64,000 bases of DNA from Candidatus Nitromaritima sp. SCGC AAA288-L16 (GTDB lineage: Bacteria; Nitrospinota; Nitrospinia; Nitrospinales; VA-1), in contig AQTY01000005.1 of the NCBI GenBank assembly GCA_000372225.1, positions 1 to 64,000 on the forward strand, read 5' to 3'. The translations under genes were made by a program, and so were the position numbers. Each line of letters opens with the position of its first letter. Positions within the stretch are counted from its first letter, which is position 1. This document shows positions 1 to 8,943 of the stretch, piece after piece. Below the pieces are notes generated by a model. The model was not told the DNA's origin. It made no database searches and was given only the letters and a program-made list of their open reading frames with translations.

Positions 1-506
1 TCATTAATTTCTTTGGAGCTTTTTTCTTCTAAGCTTTTAAATTCCTTAGAACTAATGGTGATTTCTTGAAAATGTTCCTTCGTTTTATTTAAGAGTAAAT
101 TTAATTTTTCTTGCGCTTTAGCAAGACCTTGGTTTGAGGCAAGTTGATACCAATTCGCTGCTTTTTTTAAATTTTTCTTAACCCCTTTTCCCTCCTCGTA
201 CATAACCCCTAAGTTGTATTGGGCTTTACCACTTCCTTGATTAGCGGCATAGTTCCACCATTTAATAGCCTTACTATAATCCTTTGGAACCCCCTTCCCA
301 TTACCATACATCACCCCTAAGTTGTATTGGGCTTTGGCAAACCCTTTTTTTGCTAATGGAAGTATTAAGTTGTACGAAGTTTTATAATCTTTTCTCTTAT
401 AAGCGTCGATAGCCTTTTGATATTCAGTAACTAAAGCAATTGACGGACTGGCCCAAAACAACAACCAAATGCTCGTGAGAATAAATGTTAGGATCTTTCT
501 ATTCAT
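1..506 (-). CDS. Sel1-like repeat protein, partial (C-terminus beyond window)
   Basis: Reading the minus strand from ATG at 506 gives an open frame to the window edge, so only the first ~168 residues are visible. A hydrophobic N-terminus (about residues 4-24) looks like a signal peptide. It is followed by Sel1/TPR-like repeats with the pattern AQYNLGVMYxxGKGV. Two copies lie exactly 108 bp (36 codons) apart, with an identical stretch near 206-227 and 314-335, matching the Sel1 repeat length. A third, weaker repeat follows, then a Lys/Glu-rich helical tail. Sel1 proteins are usually periplasmic scaffolds for protein interactions; the partner cannot be inferred here. Confidence 0.85.
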   Translation of the reverse strand, partial: MNRKILTFILTSIWLLFWASPSIALVTEYQKAIDAYKRKDYKTSYNLILPLAKKGFAKAQYNLGVMYGNGKGVPKDYSKAIKWWNYAANQGSGKAQYNLGVMYEEGKGVKKNLKKAANWYQLASNQGLAKAQEKLNLLLNKTKEHFQEITISSKEFKSLEEKSSKEIN

Positions 507-1180
507 TTTTTCAACTTACAGGCTTAATCAAGTAATTGCCATACCAGTTATCCTTTATTACCTTAGTGTAGCTAAGTATATCTAAGTTTAATTTAAATTT
601 GTATCTTACTCAATTGTTCAATTTACCTTTTAATTCGTAATGTGTTCTTATATTTTGAAGTGGCTAGATCCGCTTTGTCATTTCTTTCTGTATGACGCTC
701 TTTGTTGCTGCCTTCCATTCTTTTCATTCTTTGATTTTTTGTCGTAGTTCTTCGTTTTCTTGTTTATATTTTTGAAAGAGCTCCTCCTGCATAGCTATTA
801 TTTTATCTTTATGTGATGAAGGGGTCGAGGTTGCGCATTTCGAGGTGAAGATCAGGACGAGTATCGAACCCGACTGGTATATTGGGCTTACTAAGGGGTG
901 AGAAAAGCAAGTTCCAGTCGAGTGGCTAACCCCGACAACACAGAAGGCATTGGGCTTCCTATGACCTCTTATTTGCTATGGGTTACTTTTGTTGAGGTTA
1001 AATCTAAATAAGTAAAGGGAGGGCCACCTAAGAAAGCAAGTGGAAGGAAAGGCTTTACACCCAATAAACCAAAGTAGGAAGCGAGGCGAAGTCTTCAGCG
1101 AAATCTTCTAAGCCATCGACTCCTGGATGCAAAGGTTTTCTCTGTAAATTAAAAATGTGAATTAAAAAGTCGTGGTCTTT
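507..1180. other. 674-bp gene-poor interval
   Basis: No convincing gene is present. On the minus strand an open stretch (roughly 880-724) has a hydrophobic run ending in Lys-Cys and then a charged coiled-coil-like tail (start ATG-like codon near 790, stop at 724-726), but no good start codon or ribosome binding site was found for the longer version. It could be a decayed small lipoprotein gene or chance. Confidence 0.4.
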
Positions 1181-3091
1181 CTAAGAATTTGATTTAATGA
1201 GATAGGTGTAACCTTTAAGACCTTCCTTGTATAGGGATAGAAACTCGTTTGCTTCCTCCTGAGTAATGTTTCCCGTCTCTACATAATTAACCAAAAACCC
1301 CGACACTCTTCCGGATAGTTCATCCGCCTTGAACTGCACGTAGTCTAGTACGTCGGTTACGTTTTCACCTTCGATGATTTGTTCGTATTTCAAGCTTCCA
1401 TCTTCCTGTATTGAAACATGAAAAGTATTGGTATCACCGAAGAGATTATGAAGGTCGCCAAGTATTTCTTGGTACGATCCAGTTAAAAATATACCCAGTT
1501 GGTAGGGTTCGCCCTGTTGTAACTGATGGACCTTGAGAGTGGGTGTGTTACTCCGGTTGGTTCCTATAAAAAGATCGAGGCGTCCATCAGAATCGCAGGT
1601 AATATCTTCTAGTGTCGCGTCGCGTACGGGTTCCTCGTTAAGTCGTTGGATCGGGAGTACAGGGAACACTTGGTCGATGGCCCATGAGTCGGGAACAGAC
1701 TGAAATACAGAGAAATTGCAAAAATACTTATCAGCTAGATTTTTTCGCAGGGTTTTGATTTCGTCTGGTAAATACTTGAGTCGTTCTGATAATTTCTCAA
1801 TTTTCCTAGAAATACCCCAGTAGATGCGCTCGCAAAGCGCGCGGTCGCGAAGGGTTATCAGTCCTAGTAGGAACTGGTTATGAATTTCATCTTTCAGGTG
1901 CGTAGCGTCATGCCAGGACTCAATCAGGTTTTTATTGGAAGTGTTTTCCAGTACGTCATAAATTTCCTGCACAATTTCAGGAGAATTTTGAGGGATCTCA
2001 ATTTGCTCACTCCACTCGGGGAACGTGGTAACATCCAAGACATTGAAAACGAGAATGGAGTGATAGGCTGTCATCGCCCGCCCCGATTCGGAGATGATAT
2101 TGGGGTGAGGCAGATCTTCTTCCTGACACGATTCCAGAATGTGATAAACGACATCGTTGGCGTATTCTTGTATGCTATAGTTAGTGCTCGATGCATAGGT
2201 AGAACGCGAGCCATCGTAATCGACACCTAGTCCCCCTCCTACGTCAATGTAGTCGATAGGGAATCCAGACTTTCTAAACTCCACATAGAAGCGCCCCACT
2301 TCTTTTAAACTGTTTTTAATGCGGCGGATATTGGTAATTTGACTACCCAGATGAAAATGAATGAGTCGTATGCAGTTTTTTATTCCGTGTTTCTCTGCGA
2401 AGTCAAATGCTTCGATTAGCTCCATGGAGTTGAGGCCAAACTTTGAATACTCTCCACCCGATTCGGTCCATCTTCCTTGTCCAGAGCTAATTAGTTTTAT
2501 CCGGAGTCCAATATTTGGTTTGGTGTTTATTTCTTTAGCGACTCTATTAATGATCTCGAGTTCACTAAGGCGCTCCACGACAATGAAAACCTTCTTGCCA
2601 AGTTTTTGGCTCATCAATGCCAGCCGTATGAAGGTTTCATCTTTATATCCATTGCATACAAGAAGAGCTTCAGGATTATCCAGGATTGCAAGGATTGCAT
2701 GTAATTCTGGTTTCGAGCCAGCTTCTAGACCAAAGTTATAGGGTCTGCCGAATTTGACTATCTCTTCGACTACCTGACGTTGCTGGTTGACTTTAATAGG
2801 ATAAACTCCATGGTAAGCCCCTTTATACTCATATTCTCTGATGGACTTATCAAAGGCGTTGGCTAATTTTGAAATGCTAGCTTTGAGAATATCAGAGAAG
2901 CGAATGAGTGCCGGAAGGGAATAACCCTTGGTCTGAATGTCTTCAACCAGTTCTTTTAAATCGATGGAATGATTGCTACCATTTTGTGGCTGGATAATGA
3001 CATTCCCCTTACTATTGATATCAAAATACTCTGAACCCCAACCACGAATGTTGTATAGATCGCGGGAATCCTCAATAGTCCATTTCGCCAT
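1181..3091 (-). CDS. speA: Biosynthetic arginine decarboxylase SpeA
   Basis: The 636-residue product has the size and layout of the PLP-dependent, fold-III arginine decarboxylase that converts arginine to agmatine, the first step of agmatine-route polyamine synthesis. The PLP lysine lies in the motif YPIKVNQ (Lys100). The glycine-rich phosphate-binding stretch VGGGLGVDYDG and the ESGRA motif are also present. N- and C-terminal regions typical of SpeA, absent from the shorter LysA-type enzymes, are retained. It is transcribed alone, divergently from lysA, with a 280-bp spacer that contains a long hairpin in the speA leader. Known SpeA enzymes are Mg-dependent and cytoplasmic or periplasmic; no signal peptide is visible. 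Confidence 0.96.
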   Translation of the reverse strand: MAKWTIEDSRDLYNIRGWGSEYFDINSKGNVIIQPQNGSNHSIDLKELVEDIQTKGYSLPALIRFSDILKASISKLANAFDKSIREYEYKGAYHGVYPIKVNQQRQVVEEIVKFGRPYNFGLEAGSKPELHAILAILDNPEALLVCNGYKDETFIRLALMSQKLGKKVFIVVERLSELEIINRVAKEINTKPNIGLRIKLISSGQGRWTESGGEYSKFGLNSMELIEAFDFAEKHGIKNCIRLIHFHLGSQITNIRRIKNSLKEVGRFYVEFRKSGFPIDYIDVGGGLGVDYDGSRSTYASSTNYSIQEYANDVVYHILESCQEEDLPHPNIISESGRAMTAYHSILVFNVLDVTTFPEWSEQIEIPQNSPEIVQEIYDVLENTSNKNLIESWHDATHLKDEIHNQFLLGLITLRDRALCERIYWGISRKIEKLSERLKYLPDEIKTLRKNLADKYFCNFSVFQSVPDSWAIDQVFPVLPIQRLNEEPVRDATLEDITCDSDGRLDLFIGTNRSNTPTLKVHQLQQGEPYQLGIFLTGSYQEILGDLHNLFGDTNTFHVSIQEDGSLKYEQIIEGENVTDVLDYVQFKADELSGRVSGFLVNYVETGNITQEEANEFLSLYKEGLKGYTYLIKSNS

Positions 3092-3166
3092 TATCCTGCA
3101 CCTTTTGATCTAAACTGCCCGACTTGTAAGCTTCAAGCTAGTTTCAATTGAACGTTAAAATAAAAA

Positions 3167-3212
3167 GCACGAAACACTTAAGGCAAAAGTAAGCACCTTA
3201 AGTGATTTGTGC
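3167..3212 (-). promoter_or_regulatory. Long hairpin in the speA 5' leader, followed by a U-rich tract
   Basis: A perfect 9-bp inverted repeat (CACTTAAGG at 3175-3183, CCTTAAGTG at 3196-3204) extends outward to GCAC/GTGC, giving a 17-bp stem with one mismatch and one G-U pair around a 12-nt loop. Read on the minus strand it is followed by a T-rich stretch and lies about 75 bp upstream of the speA start. It could be an attenuator or terminator in the speA leader; function is inferred. Confidence 0.5.
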
Positions 3213-3371
3213 AGTAAATAAAGAGAAGAGCCTAAAGTTATATTATCCCCTTGAAAAGTCAATCCATTTGTAGTGCCTAAATTTTTAAAATAAGGGGGAA
3301 AGCAATATGGCTATGGGTTTATTTATGATATATATTCAGACCGTCTTTGAAAGATATTTAAAGGAGTTGGG

Positions 3372-4616
3372 ATGAAGATAGAAGGTGTAGATGTTCGGAA
3401 AATTTCAGAGGAGTTTGGGACGCCAGTATATGCATACAGTATGACGGCTCTTCGTCAGTCGATCGAGGAAATCAAGCAATTATCTCCAGTCACTCGTTAC
3501 GCAATGAAAGCCTGCTCTAATGCGCGCATTTTAAAAGAAATGTTAGACCACGGTATAAAGATTGATGCGGTCAGTGTTTATGAAGTAAGGCGCGCGATCA
3601 AAGCGGGATTTAGACCAGAAGATATTTGTTTTACCAGCGATGTTTTTTCCAATGTAGATGATGTTCATTTCTGTTTGGAACAAAACATCTTTACTAACTG
3701 TGGAACACTTGGAATGTTGGAAGAGTATGGCTGTGCGTTTGAGAGTATTGGTCGAGGGAGTCCGAAAGTATCTATTCGTATCAACCCAGGAGAAGGTGCA
3801 GGACATTCTAAGAAGACAAATACAGGTGGGCCTTACAGTAAACATGGCATATGGTATAAAAACCTGAATGAGGCTCGTGATATTGCAAAAAAATATAATT
3901 TGATAATTTCTGGAGTGCACATCCATATTGGGTCCGGCGGTGATATGGATCATTTGAAACGGATTACTGGCAAATTGGTGGATTTTGCTAAAGAATTTAA
4001 TGATCTGGAGGTAGTCAACTTTGGGGGTGGATTACCTTATCAGTATGACCCAGACTTGCCACAAGAAGATATTTCGAGATACAAATCGATACTTACCGAG
4101 CGGGTGGAAGTTCTAGAAGATCATTTTGGCCGAAAAATAGTATGCGAGATTGAACCTGGTCGCAGGTTTGTAGCCGGTTGCGGATATCTGATCGGCGAGG
4201 TACGAGCACTGAACCACACCTTCGAAGAAGATGGCAGGAGGCTCAACTACGTCCTGGGTAATATTGGTTTTTGCCATTTGTTAAGACCTATGGCCTATGG
4301 CGCGTTTCACCCTATATGGATTATAGGAGATGATTTGGGCCCCGAGCAGGACATTATCGTAGCGGGCCCAGTTTGTGAATCGGGTGATGTGTTGACCCAG
4401 AAAGATGAAGAGCCGGTTCCGAGAAGGCTTCCGATGCCAAAAGCGGGTGACCTCATTGTCGTTGGCGGGGCTGGTGCCTACGGGTTTTCCATGTCTTCTA
4501 ATTACAATACTCAGCCTCTTATTCCGGAAGTTGTGGTAGAGGGGGGTCAATGCGAACTTACGCGGCGAAGACAGACTCTTGATGATATATTACGAGAGGA
4601 GACAGGTAGATCTTGA
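3372..4616 (+). CDS. lysA: Diaminopimelate decarboxylase
   Basis: A 414-residue fold-III PLP decarboxylase, the expected LysA length, catalysing the last step of lysine synthesis (meso-diaminopimelate to lysine plus CO2). Visible motifs are YAMKAC with the PLP lysine (Lys46), HIHIGSG, FGGGLP for phosphate binding, EPGR, and the active-site CESGD. The C-terminus carries YNTQPLIPEV and RRRQTLDDIL, both typical of LysA. A good ribosome binding site (aaggag) precedes the ATG at 3372. It is divergent from speA, a distant relative in the same fold. A carboxynorspermidine- or ornithine-type decarboxylase is less likely given CESGD and the LysA-like C-terminus. Confidence 0.92.
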   Translation: MKIEGVDVRKISEEFGTPVYAYSMTALRQSIEEIKQLSPVTRYAMKACSNARILKEMLDHGIKIDAVSVYEVRRAIKAGFRPEDICFTSDVFSNVDDVHFCLEQNIFTNCGTLGMLEEYGCAFESIGRGSPKVSIRINPGEGAGHSKKTNTGGPYSKHGIWYKNLNEARDIAKKYNLIISGVHIHIGSGGDMDHLKRITGKLVDFAKEFNDLEVVNFGGGLPYQYDPDLPQEDISRYKSILTERVEVLEDHFGRKIVCEIEPGRRFVAGCGYLIGEVRALNHTFEEDGRRLNYVLGNIGFCHLLRPMAYGAFHPIWIIGDDLGPEQDIIVAGPVCESGDVLTQKDEEPVPRRLPMPKAGDLIVVGGAGAYGFSMSSNYNTQPLIPEVVVEGGQCELTRRRQTLDDILREETGRS

Positions 4617-4672
4617 TGAAGAACTAGGTTTTTTTTAGTTGGTCAAAAGATTATTTTTGTTTGTCGTAATCT

Positions 4673-4978
4673 TTAGAATAGGGGAGTGATTTTTTGAGCC
4701 ATTTGTATGTCAGCTAGGGTTACACCCCCTGATGAATGGGTCCAGTATTTGACCGATATACGTTTGTAGTTGATGTGAATGTCCGGATGGTGGTTGTTCA
4801 CCTCTGCGGCCTCTGCTACTTTAGTTACGAAGGCAATTCCCTCCATATAGGTAGAAGCGTGCTTGACTCTCTCAATATAAGGGACACCGCGTTCGTTTTC
4901 CCCGGCTTTCCAGTCAGGTACTAGTTCTTTTATTTTTTTCTGAAGCTCGTCTTGGGTTAATGATTTTTTTTCTACCAC
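4673..4978 (-). CDS. phhB: 4a-hydroxytetrahydrobiopterin dehydratase (PCD/DCoH family)
   Basis: The 101-residue protein matches the whole pterin-4a-carbinolamine dehydratase domain. It includes the signature HHPDIHINY followed by VKYWTHSSGG, which carries the active-site histidines. The family dehydrates 4a-hydroxytetrahydropterin, normally recycling the cofactor of aromatic amino acid hydroxylases. No such hydroxylase is in the window, and in many bacteria the gene serves molybdopterin or other pterin metabolism. It is the last gene of a minus-strand run beginning at 7844, although a 45-bp gap separates it from the glutaredoxin-like gene. Confidence 0.9.
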   Translation of the reverse strand: MVEKKSLTQDELQKKIKELVPDWKAGENERGVPYIERVKHASTYMEGIAFVTKVAEAAEVNNHHPDIHINYKRISVKYWTHSSGGVTLADIQMAQKITPLF

Positions 4979-5023
4979 TATTCCACTCCTAAGTTTATTG
5001 CATTAGAAAAATTGGTGACTATT

Positions 5024-5287
5024 CTATATAACTTCTTGTTTTAATCCATCCAGTTTGTGGCGCAAAGTGGTTTCATGTGCTTTATACACAAAACTTTCTA
5101 TTCCATTGATCTTCAAAACAGGGATTCGTTCTTTAAATTTTTCGTACAACGTTGGATCGGATTCAATGTCGGTCATCACCAGTTTTACTGGGTAGTCTGG
5201 GAGTACTCTGTTTACAATTTCTTTGATATCGTCACAGAGGCAACAGTCATTTTTTGTCAGAATTTCTATAACTATTGTGGTTGGCAT
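5024..5287 (-). CDS. Glutaredoxin-like (DUF836-type) small redox protein
   Basis: The 87-residue protein begins with a beta strand followed by CCLCDD (Cys15, Cys16, Cys18). This is the active-site position of glutaredoxin-like proteins of the DUF836 group. The IPVL segment with the cis-proline characteristic of the thioredoxin fold follows. It lacks a signal peptide and so is probably cytoplasmic. It sits 20 bp downstream of the cytochrome b gene in the same direction, suggesting co-transcription and a redox link, though no partner is known. Confidence 0.82.
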   Translation of the reverse strand: MPTTIVIEILTKNDCCLCDDIKEIVNRVLPDYPVKLVMTDIESDPTLYEKFKERIPVLKINGIESFVYKAHETTLRHKLDGLKQEVI

Positions 5288-5307
5288 AGTTGAGAAAAAT
5301 TGGTGGG

Positions 5308-6318
5308 TTACATGGTGTGGGTCATCGTAGTGAACTTACCCCAGAAAGTCAGACATACAAACAATACGATAGTGCTCCACAAAACCATCATTGCAATCGG
5401 TCGTTTTTTAGGATCGGTCTCAGTGCTTCGATCTATGAATGGTACGCTTATTAAACATAAACCAATCAAAATTGGCGCGACAATTAAAGATGGGACCCAA
5501 ATATTCTCCAAAGCATAAACCCAAACGAATTGCCATGGAGGTTTTGTGACTTCAAGACCCATGATCGGCGCGTTTCCTAATGGTGGAGCAACGGTTGATG
5601 CTAGCAGACAGATGAGAGTAAAGATACCAACTCCGGCCCGACGCAGGTATGCCATGTGTTGAGTGAAAGGGATCGTTCGGTCAGTATCTGACTCGTCAGG
5701 CTTTGCGGAAAGTTTGTGATATTTTACATAAAATAAGTGAAGCCCGAGCAAGCCCATCGTAACGATAGGGAGAAGAGATATGTGAGCCATATATATTCGA
5801 CTTAGTAATGGCACGCCTGGAGAAAATTTTTCTGTCAATGGTACGCCTAAAACACCAAATTTTTCCGCGACCCAGAGAAAGTGATCTAATGCTTCATAGC
5901 CTTCTTGATCCCATTTGAGAACAGTTCCTGTAAACATCAAGGTGATCATGAGTCCTAGTAGACCGACACCAATTAACCAGTTGACTTCCCTTGGGTTTTT
6001 ATAGGATGCGGTATAAAACACTCGAATCATGTGAAGGATAATTGTGATTGTGAGAATTTCCCCTGCCCAGAAATGAATTCCGCGAAGAAACCAGCCAAGA
6101 TATACCTGGTCCATAAGAAAGTGTACGCTGCTATTAGCTCTTTCTGGAGTTGGGTTAAAGAACTGAGCCAGTAGGATCCCGCTTATGACAAGAACTCCGA
6201 ATGAGGTTATCGTCATCCCGCCCAATGAATATTTTAGCGAGTTCGAGTGTTCGGGGATTTCGTATTCGAGAGTATCTAGACCCAATCGATGTTTAAGGAG
6301 GTTTTGAAGTTTATTCAC
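5308..6318 (-). CDS. Cytochrome b/b6-type membrane subunit of a quinol-oxidising complex
   Basis: A 336-residue membrane protein combining the b6 region and the subunit-IV region in one chain. Two histidine pairs suit two b hemes: His82/His96 (13 residues between) and His179/His194 (14 between). The longer second spacing is the b6-like signature. At the position of the Qo-site PEWY motif the sequence reads PPWQ (residues 260-263), a variant loop. The start is GTG at 6318. It probably passes electrons from quinol in the cytoplasmic membrane, but no Rieske protein or cytochrome c gene is adjacent. The neighbouring TlpA and Cys-rich genes suggest a link with periplasmic thiol chemistry or cytochrome maturation. 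Confidence 0.9.
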   Translation of the reverse strand: MNKLQNLLKHRLGLDTLEYEIPEHSNSLKYSLGGMTITSFGVLVISGILLAQFFNPTPERANSSVHFLMDQVYLGWFLRGIHFWAGEILTITIILHMIRVFYTASYKNPREVNWLIGVGLLGLMITLMFTGTVLKWDQEGYEALDHFLWVAEKFGVLGVPLTEKFSPGVPLLSRIYMAHISLLPIVTMGLLGLHLFYVKYHKLSAKPDESDTDRTIPFTQHMAYLRRAGVGIFTLICLLASTVAPPLGNAPIMGLEVTKPPWQFVWVYALENIWVPSLIVAPILIGLCLISVPFIDRSTETDPKKRPIAMMVLWSTIVLFVCLTFWGKFTTMTHTM

Positions 6319-6352
6319 AGGTCTTCTCGGAAAAATTTTTTCAGATGATTAT

Positions 6353-6820
6353 CTAGTTTTTTTCTCCAATCCGGAAAAAACTTAACACCATAAAAGCCAG
6401 TCCGGAAAGAATAGTCATACTTATGGCGACGGTGTATCCTTTTGCATTAGGAGATACCCACTCGTGCAATGATTCTTCTACATGTTGTGTTTTATGTTGG
6501 TCATGCTCTGGAGAGTTTGTTTTTTCTTTAAAACGCTTCATCGGCTCGCTAGTTTTTATATGACCATCGATTAACGAAGTATCATCGTTACCCAAAGTGT
6601 TGATACTAGAAAATGGAGAACCCATAGGGGTTTCCTCTAGATTTTGGAACTCTGTGTCTTCTTCGCCATTAACAGAGTAAATAGAATCATTAAGAGGGGC
6701 ATCTTCTTCAATTAGTGGAGATAGGAGTTGTTTTTCTGCGTGACCGCTGCCATGGGCAAAAATTAATTTTGGGATCATTAGTAGGCAAACAGATAACAAA
6801 AGAATTACTTTAAAGTTCAT
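6353..6820 (-). CDS. Hypothetical periplasmic protein with signal peptide and C-terminal membrane anchor
   Basis: The 155-residue product has a hydrophobic N-terminus ending in FAHGSGH (signal peptide, cleavage near residue 22) and a long polar, Glu/Ser-rich middle. A single transmembrane helix lies near the C-terminus (about 130-148) and ends in a short positive tail. No family is recognised. It lies between tlpA (4-bp gap) and the cytochrome b gene (34-bp gap), so it is probably an accessory or small subunit of that membrane complex. The low-complexity middle makes an enzymatic role unlikely. Confidence 0.75.
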   Translation of the reverse strand: MNFKVILLLSVCLLMIPKLIFAHGSGHAEKQLLSPLIEEDAPLNDSIYSVNGEEDTEFQNLEETPMGSPFSSINTLGNDDTSLIDGHIKTSEPMKRFKEKTNSPEHDQHKTQHVEESLHEWVSPNAKGYTVAISMTILSGLAFMVLSFFRIGEKN

Positions 6821-6824
6821 TTCG

Positions 6825-7388
6825 TCAGCCTCTCTGGATGAGTTGAGCGAACGCTTCCATCGTTTCGTCGGTGGCCCAGTCTCGGGGACCTATGGCCTTG
6901 TGCACGATAATCCCATTTTTATCAACAACGAAGGTTTCTGGAACGCCGGTTGTTTTGTAATCTTGTTTGGCCAACTTGCTGTTTGGATCAAGTAGGACAG
7001 GAAAAGTTAAACCGTATTCTTTTACGAATGGAGTAATGAGTGACAGGTCTTTGTCGACACTGATCGTTAGCATCTCAAAATCATATTCTCGGAAACGCTG
7101 GTACAGTTTCTCCATGGAAGGCATCTCGACCTTGCAGGTGGCGCACCAAGTTGCCCAGAAGTTGATAAACAACACTTTGCCACGATAGTCCGAGAGTTTA
7201 ATTTTCCCCCCTTGAAGGGTTGGCAATTCAAATTCGGGTGCTAGAAATGCCTCCGCTGGATACTCTACTTCTCCAGGCCTGAGATCAACCTTGTTTAGGG
7301 TCACAACATAAAATGCAAGCAGGGCAGTTACCAGCAAGGCATAGGGGATATAGATGCTGGTTGGTTTTTGTTCGACAATTGCATTCAT
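6825..7388 (-). CDS. TlpA/ResA-type membrane-anchored thioredoxin
   Basis: The 187-residue protein has one N-terminal transmembrane segment (about 11-30) followed by an AhpC/TSA-thioredoxin fold. The active site is WATWCATCK (Cys82, Cys85), and the cis-Pro region reads TTGVPETFVV. Such proteins reduce periplasmic disulfides, most often in apocytochrome c before heme attachment or in copper-site assembly. It is the second gene of a run after the Cys-rich PCYCGC-like gene (9-bp gap) and before the cytochrome b module, which fits a role in cytochrome assembly. Confidence 0.9.
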   Translation of the reverse strand: MNAIVEQKPTSIYIPYALLVTALLAFYVVTLNKVDLRPGEVEYPAEAFLAPEFELPTLQGGKIKLSDYRGKVLFINFWATWCATCKVEMPSMEKLYQRFREYDFEMLTISVDKDLSLITPFVKEYGLTFPVLLDPNSKLAKQDYKTTGVPETFVVDKNGIIVHKAIGPRDWATDETMEAFAQLIQRG

Positions 7389-7397
7389 AAGTTATTT

Positions 7398-7844
7398 TTA
7401 AAGTCTTTGAGGTTTGTAGGGGCGGTAAAACTTTTTATCGACTGAGACAATTATTTCGTCCAGAGTTTTTCCTTGTTTGTATAATTCATAAGAATAGAGA
7501 ACCTCATTGATGCAGGTATCGCACTTAGACCCGTGTTCATTAGTAAAACATGTAAGTAAGGTCTTGTGCTGGTGGTTTTTTTTGCAATAACAGTAGCAAA
7601 ATTGGCTATCGATGACTTTCGGGATTTCAGCGGCAATGCGGTATGCTTCCGCTGCTTTCCCGGTATAAAAAGCTGGGGACATCACGGATCGGGTTTCAAT
7701 CAATTCTCCTGTTGCTGGAGCTATAGGAGTTCCGTATTCAACGGGCTTTGTTGCTGAATATACGACACTCAGGATCAATGTGATGACGCTAATAAAAATA
7801 AAAGGCCTTAGATTACGTTTTGTTTCATTGTTTTTTTTTCTCAC
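7398..7844 (-). CDS. Membrane-anchored Cys-rich protein, PCYCGC-motif-like
   Basis: The 148-residue protein starts at GTG and has one transmembrane segment (about 13-32). A periplasmic domain follows, carrying FCYCYC (Cys83, Cys85, Cys87), then Cys99, Cys108 and Cys111 in SKCDTC, with the H-Q-H triplet between. This arrangement resembles the family of uncharacterised proteins with a PCYCGC motif, although the exact motif here is FCYCYC. The cysteines and histidines could hold a metal or an Fe-S or heme-like centre. Its position upstream of tlpA and the cytochrome b gene suggests electron transfer or cofactor delivery to that complex. Confidence 0.78.
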   Translation of the reverse strand: MRKKNNETKRNLRPFIFISVITLILSVVYSATKPVEYGTPIAPATGELIETRSVMSPAFYTGKAAEAYRIAAEIPKVIDSQFCYCYCKKNHQHKTLLTCFTNEHGSKCDTCINEVLYSYELYKQGKTLDEIIVSVDKKFYRPYKPQRL

Positions 7845-8039
7845 AAGAACTCCAGATAAAACTTTGTAGCTGAACTAGAAGGGGATCATTAATAATGTGA
7901 CGACATCTAAATTATATGGAGTGCCGGTAGCCAATACAAGAAGAAGTTGAGAACGGGTTATCGGTAAATGATGATACGAAGAAGCATTTTTAGAAAGGCT
8001 GAAGATGCAAGTGCGTTGATATTTTACGTAGACTAAAAA

Positions 8040-8816
8040 TTAACGAATTGCGGAGTACCACTTGCTTAGAGTTTGCGGTGAAAACCCGAGTAAAAATAGG
8101 CTCCCAATAGTGATATTGCGTAGTGTCGTATAGAAAATTCCTTCCGCCTTCCATCTGCGTGCTGAGGTATGGGTTTTTTCTTCGAGAAGTACGACCTTAC
8201 CTTGTAGGCCGAGACGACGAAAAAAGTCGAGATCTTCACAGATTGGAAGTAGAGAAAATCCACCCATTTCCTGAAATATATCGGCGCGGACAAAGATGGC
8301 TTGGTCACCGTATACAAGGTTGAGATGTTTTGAGCGCCAGGTAGCTAGTAAAGAGATGACCTTGAGGGAAGCTTTTTCAGATTCTATTTGCAGGCTGAAT
8401 GCGCCACCAGCAGACCCGTCCGTCGTCATTATTTTTTCCATTCTTTTAAAACTTTCCAAGGTTAATTTATTGTCGGCATGCATGAATAGGAGTAGATCTC
8501 CGGTTGCTTTTTTTGCGCCTGTATTCATTTGGCGGGCTCTTCCGGACTTGCTCGCGATAACCAGAGTAGCTATGCGGCGCGCTACTGAAACAGTAGAGTC
8601 AGTGCTTCCTCCATCTACAACAATAATTTCATGTGGATTTAGGCTAGAGATAGCACGCAGGTTATCTTCTAAAATCAAAGTTTCGTTAAGGGTTGGAATA
8701 ACGACAGATATTTTCAATGTATCAAGTGACCGTGGAGTAGGTTTCTGTGCAGAATAAAGCTCGGTAAGGTGAATCGAGAAACGTGATATGTCCAACTTCG
8801 AGTTCAAGTTAATCAT
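8040..8816 (-). CDS. Family 2 glycosyltransferase, TIGR04283-like
   Basis: The 258-residue GT-A protein has the opening ISVVIPTLNE, the nucleotide-binding VVDGGSTDST and the central FMHADN. These match the bacterial GT2 group TIGR04283, some members of which sit in arsenosugar clusters. There is no signal peptide; a C-terminal hydrophobic stretch may lie against the membrane. The acceptor is unknown. It stands alone, with no radical SAM or arsenic methylation gene nearby, so an arsenosugar role is not supported by context. Confidence 0.85.
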   Translation of the reverse strand: MINLNSKLDISRFSIHLTELYSAQKPTPRSLDTLKISVVIPTLNETLILEDNLRAISSLNPHEIIVVDGGSTDSTVSVARRIATLVIASKSGRARQMNTGAKKATGDLLLFMHADNKLTLESFKRMEKIMTTDGSAGGAFSLQIESEKASLKVISLLATWRSKHLNLVYGDQAIFVRADIFQEMGGFSLLPICEDLDFFRRLGLQGKVVLLEEKTHTSARRWKAEGIFYTTLRNITIGSLFLLGFSPQTLSKWYSAIR

Positions 8817-8943
8817 AACAACTAATCGATTGCAACGTTTTGCAAAGTTGTTGTGCTGATAATCCAGTTTAACTCCTACACTTAAAGATTTAGATGATAT
8901 ATAATTTATAGAATTTTATAAGCGAACTCTTTATTCTTAGATT

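Noticed and set aside
1880..2741. Plus-strand frames opposite speA
   Set aside because: They lie antisense to a complete speA and lack family motifs, so they are shadows.
8040..8816. Arsenosugar cluster suggested by TIGR04283-like glycosyltransferase
   Set aside because: None of the usual partner genes are adjacent, so I kept only the glycosyltransferase call.
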